From Woeseia sp. (GTDB lineage Bacteria; Pseudomonadota; Gammaproteobacteria; Steroidobacterales; UBA11654), in the NCBI GenBank assembly GCA_019653755.1, contig BPCL01000006.1:1-64000 (forward strand): a DNA stretch of 64,000 nt, read 5' to 3'. The notes under the pieces were generated by a model. The model did no database searches, had not been told where the DNA came from, and saw only the letters and a program-made list of their open reading frames with translations. Below are positions 58,667 through 64,000 of the stretch, in pieces; within the stretch, counting starts at the first letter, position 1, and every line of letters begins with the position of its first letter. The position numbers and the translations under genes are program-made.

Positions 58667-58753
58667 ACAATATAAACTTATACCCACACGATATGAGTAG
58701 GATCTCATAGAATGAATTGATTATGAAGATATAGCGTATTGGAGGATTAATAA

Positions 58754-59524
58754 ATTAAGGTAATAACAATAAACGTCAATGGCATTCGAGCAGCTGAAAA
58801 AAAAGGTTTATTTCAATGGCTAGCAAAAGAAGATCCTGATTTTATATGTCTCCAAGAAGTTAGAGCTCAGATAGAGGACATGAAGCTCGAAGCATTCTGG
58901 CCTGATAGTTATCACTGTTACCATGAGGTAGCTGAAAAAAAAGGCTATAGTGGCACAGCTTTGTTCTCAAAGCTCGAACCCACAAAAGTAATCCAAGGCC
59001 TTGGTTCGGATGAATTCGATATCGAGGGAAGATATATTGAGTGTCACTTTAATAATTTTGTAATAGCTTCAGCCTACTTCCCATCAGGGTCTTCAGGCGA
59101 TGTAAGGCAAGAGGCAAAATACAGATTCCTGGATATTTTTAGGAAAAAGCTGGAATCAATGGACGATAAAAAAATTAGCTATCTATTTTGTGGTGATGTG
59201 AATATTGTTCATAAAGAGATTGATATAACCAACTGGAAGGCAAACCAAAAAAATTCCGGATGTTTACCAGAGGAGCGTGCGTGGCTCGATGAAATATTTA
59301 ACAGATTAAAATGTATCGATGGTTTTAGAGCAGTTAATACTGAATCAGAACAATACACTTGGTGGTCGAATAGAGGCAATGCTTGGGCCAATAATGTTGG
59401 CTGGAGAATTGACTATCAAATTTTTAATAATCACTTTGCATATAAAGTAAGATCAGCATCAATATATAAAGATGAACGATTCTCAGATCACGCACCATTA
59501 ATTATCGAATATGAGCATACCTAA
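58754..59524 (+). CDS. Exonuclease III-family nuclease with ATT start
   Basis: A 256-residue relative of exonuclease III (ExoIII/Crc group). Motifs: TINVNGIRAAEKKG, FICLQEVRAQ (the Glu of LQE), SAYFPSGSSGD, LFCGDVNIVHKEIDI, WRIDYQI and the terminal FSDHAPLIIEYE. The conserved N-terminus follows an in-frame TAA (58751-58753) directly, so the only codon placed to start it is ATT at 58754, with GGAGG at 58741-58745. An ATT start is known in infC and pcnB; a single substitution from ATG is the other reading. The 3' end overlaps the MFS gene by 14 bases. Confidence 0.88.
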   Translation: MKVITINVNGIRAAEKKGLFQWLAKEDPDFICLQEVRAQIEDMKLEAFWPDSYHCYHEVAEKKGYSGTALFSKLEPTKVIQGLGSDEFDIEGRYIECHFNNFVIASAYFPSGSSGDVRQEAKYRFLDIFRKKLESMDDKKISYLFCGDVNIVHKEIDITNWKANQKNSGCLPEERAWLDEIFNRLKCIDGFRAVNTESEQYTWWSNRGNAWANNVGWRIDYQIFNNHFAYKVRSASIYKDERFSDHAPLIIEYEHT

Positions 59525-60785
59525 TAATAGATTTGACGAGAAAGGGCTAGGAATTTATTCAAGCTCTGAATCAGTTCGAATGATTTTTTTAGGTTTTTCT
59601 GCTGGATTGCCCCACCCTCTTCTCTTTGCAACACTCACTGTATGGCTAGCTTCAGTCGAGGTTAGCATCTCTGAGATAAGTATGTTTGGTTGGGTGGGTA
59701 TTATTTATGCTATTAAATTTCTTTGGGCACCCATGCTGGATAATTTATCTATCCCCGTTTTAACAAAAGTGCTTGGTCAGAGGAGATCCTGGATATTGTT
59801 CATGCAGTTGGTTATTTTGATCGGATTTATATGGATGTCATTTTTTGATCCAACCCAAGACCTGCTGTTACTCGCATACCTTGCAATATTGATTGCCTTT
59901 GCTTCTGCATCGCAAGATGTTGCTATTGATGCATACCGAATTGAAATCATTGAAAACAAATATCAAGCTGCAATGGCAGCTAGTTACCAATTGGGCTATA
60001 GAATCTCAGCACTAACCTCCGGCGCAGGTGCATTGTATTTGGCAGGATTTTATTCATGGCAAACTACCTACCAGATAATGGCAGGCTTTATGCTGGTTGG
60101 AATAGTCACTGTCTTGATTATTGCTGAGTCACCTAAGACTGAGGCAATAGTTGAAAAAGCCCATTGGTTCAGGTCTTCTGTTATAGAACCCTTTTTTGAA
60201 TTTTTTAAAAGAAATAGCCACTGGTCATTTGTTTTAATCGTTTACATCGCTATATACAGAGTCAGTGACCTAATCTTAGGCATTGTTGCTAATCCTTTTT
60301 ATATTGATATTGGTTTTAACCTCAACGAGATAGCAACTGTAACCAAGGTTTTTGGATTCGCCATTACTATTATCGGAGCTTTTGTAGGCGGTATTTCAGT
60401 AGCTCGCTACGGCATAGCTAGACCGCTTGTTCTCAGCAGTGTACTGCTAGCTGGGACAAATCTGTTTTTCTTGCTGCTTAATAATGCTGGACCAGATTTA
60501 TCAGTGTTAGTTTTAACTATAAGTGCAGATAACTTTGCATTGGGTTTTTCAGGCTCTGTTTTTATAGCTTTTCTATCTAGCTTGACGAATCGGTTCTACA
60601 CAGCATCTCAATACGCTTTATTTACCTCCATTATGTTCTTGCCTGGAATTATCATGAGTGGTTTCTCAGGGCAAATCATAGATGCTATGGGCTGGTCAAA
60701 ATTTTTCATCTTTGCTGCCTCAATGGGTATACCATCAATCTTATTTTCCTTGTTGATAGTAAAAAAGGGTTGGCAGGAACAATAA
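59511..60785 (+). CDS. AmpG-like MFS transporter
   Basis: A 424-residue membrane protein of the major facilitator superfamily, about 12 helices, closest to the AmpG muropeptide permease group: FSAGLPHPLLFATLTVWLAS, then IKFLWAPMLDNL and LGQRRSWILFMQL in loop 2-3, and ASQDVAIDAYRIEI in helix 4-5. AmpG imports GlcNAc-anhydromuropeptides for wall recycling, but this family also contains uncharacterised transporters; identity is not certain. It overlaps the nuclease gene by 14 bases and may be cotranscribed with it. Confidence 0.87.
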   Translation: MSIPNNRFDEKGLGIYSSSESVRMIFLGFSAGLPHPLLFATLTVWLASVEVSISEISMFGWVGIIYAIKFLWAPMLDNLSIPVLTKVLGQRRSWILFMQLVILIGFIWMSFFDPTQDLLLLAYLAILIAFASASQDVAIDAYRIEIIENKYQAAMAASYQLGYRISALTSGAGALYLAGFYSWQTTYQIMAGFMLVGIVTVLIIAESPKTEAIVEKAHWFRSSVIEPFFEFFKRNSHWSFVLIVYIAIYRVSDLILGIVANPFYIDIGFNLNEIATVTKVFGFAITIIGAFVGGISVARYGIARPLVLSSVLLAGTNLFFLLLNNAGPDLSVLVLTISADNFALGFSGSVFIAFLSSLTNRFYTASQYALFTSIMFLPGIIMSGFSGQIIDAMGWSKFFIFAASMGIPSILFSLLIVKKGWQEQ

Positions 60786-60847
60786 CTATAAGAGAACCGT
60801 TTGCTTAAAATTAAAACCAGAAAAAGTTTTTATAAAGAAGGTACTGA

Positions 60848-62197
60848 GTGACTCCCAAACTATTTTCCAAAGACATATTAAGGTTCCTAATTCCATCATC
60901 TTTTGGTGTTTTAGTTTTTCTAACTCCTATTTTCATCGATGGTAAACCAACGATAGTTTTAGGTATTATATTCGATGTTCTTAGAGCATCATTTGAAGAT
61001 TATCTGCCCGCTATTGTTACATTACTTTTAATGATATCTGGTTTTTTTTCAGCCTATTACAGCTTAATTAGAAGGGGTAGAGACACCAACTCAAGAAACC
61101 GAATAGAGAAAATATTCACCACCGAAATTTCTTGGTTAGCTATAAGATTACTTGGCGCGATTTTTGCGAGCTTGGTTTATTTTAATGTCGGTCCAGAATG
61201 GATAATAAGCCCATTAACCGGTGGAACTGTTCTTTTTGAATTAGCTAGCTCTTTAGTTATATTCTTTTTGGTTGCTTGTCTTCTGCTGCCATTTCTTATC
61301 GATTTTGGCGTAGCAGAATTTATGGGAACGCTATTAAAGAAACCATTTTTATTAGCTTTTCGTCTTCCAGGTAGAGCCAGCATTGACTCTCTCGCATCCT
61401 GGTTAGGAAGCGGTTCTGTAGGAGTCTTGATCACTATAAAACAACAGGAGAAAGGTAATTATAGTGGGCGTGAGGCAGCAATAATTACGACTAACTTTTC
61501 TATTGCTTCAATAGCTTTTTGCGTTTTAGTCACAAAAGTAATTGAAATTGATCACATGTTTTTTGAGTTTTATCTTTCTGTTTTATTCGCTGGGATGGTT
61601 GCCGCACTAATAATTCCTAGATTGTGGCCTCTTGCAAGCAAAAAAGACTTTTATTTATCCGAAAAAGACAATTTTGCCGATACTCCCGAAGAAGGAGTAG
61701 GTATTTTTAGATGGGCGCTTATTCAAGGGGTCAATAAAGCAAAAACAGCACCAAAACTTAGATTTTTATTAAAGGATGCTCTTATAAACCTCATGGATAT
61801 ATGGTTCTCACTGCTTCCATCTGTTGTAGCCATAGGCACCATAGTTTTGATGCTGGCAGAGTTTACTCCTTTCTTTGAAATTATCACAAAACCTTTAGTG
61901 CCTCTCCTTGAGTTAATGCAAATACCAGAAGCGCAGTTAGCTGCACCTGCATTTTTAGTTGGTTTTGCTGACTTATACCTGCCGGCTGTAATTGGCAAAA
62001 GCATTGAGAGTGAGATGACTCGTTTTATTATTGCTTGTGTTTCTATTACTCAAATAATATATATGACTGAGGTTGGGACGTTAATTCTCAAATCAAAAAT
62101 ACCCTTACAAATCGGAGAATTATTCTTCATTTTCGTGTTAAGGACAGCAATTACCCTACCCATAATTACTGCTATTGCCCACCTTATATATCGTTAA
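60848..62197 (+). CDS. YjiH-like nucleoside recognition (Gate) domain membrane protein
   Basis: A 449-residue protein with around 10 membrane segments, matching the YjiH/nucleoside-recognition (Gate) family. Features include FGVLVFLTPIFIDGKPTIVL near the start, RPG-like FRLPGRASIDSLASWLGSGS, IITTNFSIASIAFCVLVT, and PAFLVGFADLYLPAVIGKSI. Starts with GTG at 60848 after AAGAAGG. Members are thought to be transporters or partners of transporters; the substrate is unknown. The 62-base gap after the MFS gene suggests the same transcript. Confidence 0.85.
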   Translation: MTPKLFSKDILRFLIPSSFGVLVFLTPIFIDGKPTIVLGIIFDVLRASFEDYLPAIVTLLLMISGFFSAYYSLIRRGRDTNSRNRIEKIFTTEISWLAIRLLGAIFASLVYFNVGPEWIISPLTGGTVLFELASSLVIFFLVACLLLPFLIDFGVAEFMGTLLKKPFLLAFRLPGRASIDSLASWLGSGSVGVLITIKQQEKGNYSGREAAIITTNFSIASIAFCVLVTKVIEIDHMFFEFYLSVLFAGMVAALIIPRLWPLASKKDFYLSEKDNFADTPEEGVGIFRWALIQGVNKAKTAPKLRFLLKDALINLMDIWFSLLPSVVAIGTIVLMLAEFTPFFEIITKPLVPLLELMQIPEAQLAAPAFLVGFADLYLPAVIGKSIESEMTRFIIACVSITQIIYMTEVGTLILKSKIPLQIGELFFIFVLRTAITLPIITAIAHLIYR

Positions 62198-62217
62198 TAC
62201 ATTCAAACTAGTATATT

Positions 62218-62234
62218 AGTAGTCCTTGACTACT
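62218..62234 (+). promoter_or_regulatory. Hairpin just upstream of the serine hydrolase RBS
   Basis: AGTAGTC (62218-62224) and GACTACT (62228-62234) form a perfect 7-bp stem with a 3-base loop (CTT). It ends 2 bases before the GGGAGG ribosome site (62237-62242). It could be an operator or a translational control hairpin; there is no T-tract, so a terminator is unlikely. Confidence 0.45.
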
Positions 62235-62247
62235 TCGGGAGGCTTTG

Positions 62248-63486
62248 ATGAAACTCTTTCTTTTAGTTGTTTCAACCATCATATTTGTAAATGCTAATGC
62301 ATCAGAGATCTCTGATCAGAGACCTCCAGGGGTAACTGGAGAGACATGGCAATTCGGGCCTCTAAACAGATGGGCATATACACATATAACTGAGATATTA
62401 CCGACCAAGACCATCACAAATAATAGCGGTTTTGTCCAACCAATACCTGGCATAAAAGAAGCCAAAAATGATTTGCAAATTAATCTTGATGGCCGAACGG
62501 TTTTACTTTCTTCTCTTATGGAGGATCAATTTATTGATGGAATCTTAATAATCAAAAATGGCACAGCTATGGCCGAACTTTATAGCGGAACTCTAAAGCC
62601 AGATCGTACGCATCTTATGTGGTCTGTTAGTAAAACAATTGCAGGACTCACGACCGCTTCGGTGGAGGCTGATGGTTTAATTAACCTTGGTAAAACTGTT
62701 TCTGACTATGTTCCAGAGTTGGCAAATAGTGGGTGGGGCAATAACACCTTAAGAGAAATATTGGATATGCGTGATTCTTCCAGTTGGGTAGAGGATTATG
62801 ACTCTCCGGAAAGCACAGTTAGAAGACAAGATTGTGCTGATGGACTTTTAACAGGACCTATGTGTATTGATACTGAGGTGATAGGTAATTATAAATTTTT
62901 GCCTGCTGTGGGAAAAGATAATTCTAGAAGAGGTAAGTTTATCTACAAATCAGGCACCACGGATGTTATGGCATGGGTTTTAGAATCTGCCACTGGAAAG
63001 AGATATGCAGACATAGTAAGTGACAGGTTATGGAAGCCTATAGGCGCTGAAAACAATGCAGGCATTACTGTTGATGTATCTGGCTTTACACTTGCAAGCG
63101 GAGGTATGTTCGCATCACTTAGGGACACAGCTAAAATTGGACAGCTCATTTTGAATAAAGGGAAGGTGGGAGAGATCCAGGTGATTCCTGAAAATTGGAT
63201 AAAAGACATGTCTAATCAGCCAGGTGATAACTCTATTGAGAGCTTAGGCGATCAAAGTATTAATCCTTATTATCGCTCATTTATTTGGGGAATAGGAGAC
63301 GGAGAAGGATCTCTGTTGGCAAGAGGAGTTCATGGGCAGTTTATCTATATTTCGCCAAATTCAGGAGTTGTAATTACTATATTCTCAACATGGCCAAATG
63401 CTGATGGCGGTATTATGGGAGTAGACCTCGATAGTACTATGAGTATTATTGAAGCAATAAAAACTCTATCTAATTTACTAGAATGA
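62248..63486 (+). CDS. Exported serine hydrolase of the beta-lactamase/NylB type
   Basis: A 412-residue class C beta-lactamase-fold hydrolase with signal peptide (MKLFLLVVSTIIFVNANA). The SxxK motif is MWSVSKTIAGL near residue 130, the Tyr motif is FIYKSGTTDVMAW (Y-K-S where lactamases have Y-x-N), and the third motif is ARGVHGQFIYI (HGQ where lactamases have KTG). This pattern is nearer to 6-aminohexanoate-dimer hydrolase NylB and related esterases than to a true beta-lactamase. Periplasmic. The ATG at 62248 follows GGGAGG. Confidence 0.9.
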   Translation: MKLFLLVVSTIIFVNANASEISDQRPPGVTGETWQFGPLNRWAYTHITEILPTKTITNNSGFVQPIPGIKEAKNDLQINLDGRTVLLSSLMEDQFIDGILIIKNGTAMAELYSGTLKPDRTHLMWSVSKTIAGLTTASVEADGLINLGKTVSDYVPELANSGWGNNTLREILDMRDSSSWVEDYDSPESTVRRQDCADGLLTGPMCIDTEVIGNYKFLPAVGKDNSRRGKFIYKSGTTDVMAWVLESATGKRYADIVSDRLWKPIGAENNAGITVDVSGFTLASGGMFASLRDTAKIGQLILNKGKVGEIQVIPENWIKDMSNQPGDNSIESLGDQSINPYYRSFIWGIGDGEGSLLARGVHGQFIYISPNSGVVITIFSTWPNADGGIMGVDLDSTMSIIEAIKTLSNLLE

Positions 63487-63927
63487 CTTTAGAAGTGTTT
63501 TGATGTTTGAAATGATATTGGGGTTGCCTTTAAAGCTCTTAATTGATTCATCTGGTTTGTTCCAGTTATGAGCTGAATCTGTAAAGAAATTAGAATCTAT
63601 TTCAACCCAGCTAGAGTCATCAAGAGTTCCAGTTTTAATATAAACAATATGAGATAGTTCTTTTGCATAGCTTAAGACGCCTGATCCACAACTTTGACAA
63701 AAACCCCTTCTTATATGAGAGCCTGATGAGCCCTTGCTTTCGAAGTATTTTAGTTCACCTTCAAGATCGAGATACTTTTTAGGTAAAAATAAAATGGTTG
63801 CTTTGCCCGATCCAGTTGTACGTTGGCAATCTTTGCAATGACAATGATGAGCTGAAATAACTTTTTCCTTTGGAAAAGAATAAGAAATTATCCCGCATTG
63901 ACATCTACCAGTTTGATTTTGTTCCAT
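63478..63927 (-). CDS. GFA-family zinc protein
   Basis: A 149-residue glutathione-dependent formaldehyde-activating (GFA/CENP-V) family protein. Zn ligands: GRCQCGIISYSF, HHCHCKDCQRTTGSG and GFCQSCGSGV. TGTLDD and the terminal FKGNPN are typical of the family. It overlaps the convergent serine-hydrolase 3' end by 9 bases. A different, truncated-looking paralog is at 6451. Confidence 0.9.
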   Translation of the reverse strand: MEQNQTGRCQCGIISYSFPKEKVISAHHCHCKDCQRTTGSGKATILFLPKKYLDLEGELKYFESKGSSGSHIRRGFCQSCGSGVLSYAKELSHIVYIKTGTLDDSSWVEIDSNFFTDSAHNWNKPDESIKSFKGNPNIISNIKTLLKSF

Positions 63928-63951
63928 GACTATTCTATCGAGACATATTTG

Positions 63952-64000
63952 CTAGCCATTAAAAATAAATTTATGTTCAGTAATATATTCTTCTAGTGAT
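63952..64000 (-). CDS. Possible C-terminal end of a minus-strand gene
   Basis: From the window edge, an open frame reads SLEEYITEHKFIFNG and stops at TAG (63952-63954). It sits 24 bases upstream of the GFA gene on the same strand, as the end of a preceding operon gene would. Too short to identify. Confidence 0.35.
   Translation of the reverse strand, partial: SLEEYITEHKFIFNG

Noticed and set aside
62248-63486. True beta-lactamase (antibiotic resistance)
   Set aside because: The second and third motifs (Y-K-S and H-G-Q) differ from those of class C beta-lactamases and fit NylB/esterase relatives better.

Overview
The window reads as chromosomal DNA of a low-GC gammaproteobacterium, probably a marine, streamlined free-living one. 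Evidence: the gammaproteobacterial gene orders atpD-atpC-glmU-glmS, aroE-tsaC-topA-smg // def-fmt, rpoH // rsmD-coaD, rpmB-rpmG-mutM and dut-pyrE; a large TonB-dependent receptor; Na+-coupled amino-acid uptake; split transhydrogenase genes; tight, often overlapping gene packing; and loss of genes that normally sit in these blocks (rsmB after fmt, dprA next to smg, ftsY/ftsE/ftsX between rpoH and rsmD). Assignment to a named clade such as SAR86 would be a guess. Coding density is high. I see no rRNA, tRNA, CRISPR array, IS element, integrase or transposase.

Sequence quality matters for reading this annotation. About 30 single-base indels, mostly in homopolymers, break genes that must be functional (atpD, glmS, argS, priA, gltB, gabD and others). 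They are densest in the first 4 kb, where glmU is badly damaged. I treat them as sequencing errors and give each gene its full span.

Layout. 1-4.1 kb: ATP synthase tail, glmU, glmS. 4.1-6.8 kb: an accessory patch after glmS with three copies of the glmS 3' tail and inverted repeats that frame a 24-codon ORF and an SDR gene, followed by DUF805, cupin, SnoaL-like and GFA genes. 6.8-11.4 kb: purine permease, TonB receptor and a purine-type phosphoribosyltransferase. 11.5-12.9 kb: cupin and ceramidase-family protein. 13.0-18.5 kb: a five-gene catabolic operon (secreted M20 amidohydrolase, GST-like protein, TIM-barrel isomerase, hydroxylysine-kinase-like phosphotransferase, phospho-lyase-type class III aminotransferase). 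18.5-25.9 kb: xthA, glutaredoxin, a His-rich exported protein, then the aroE-tsaC-topA-smg / def-fmt housekeeping block. 25.9-29.5 kb: DUF4390, an NtrY-like kinase and an NtrX-like regulator with an eroded ATPase. 29.5-37.2 kb: argS, priA, an aminotransferase and pntB-pntAb-pntAa. 37.3-45.3 kb: HNH protein, acs, MATE pump, gabD, a flavin-reductase fusion and an AGCS symporter. 45.6-51.7 kb: gltBD. 51.7-58.7 kb: trmB, rpoH (with a perfect CIRCE operator), rsmD, coaD, ggt, mutM, rpmG, rpmB, dut, pyrE. 58.7-64 kb: a second exonuclease III, AmpG-like MFS, YjiH-like protein, serine hydrolase and a second GFA protein.

The most notable signals are the CIRCE (HrcA-binding) element in front of the heat-shock sigma factor gene, the repeated glmS tails with nested inverted repeats, and the kinase/phospho-lyase catabolic operon.
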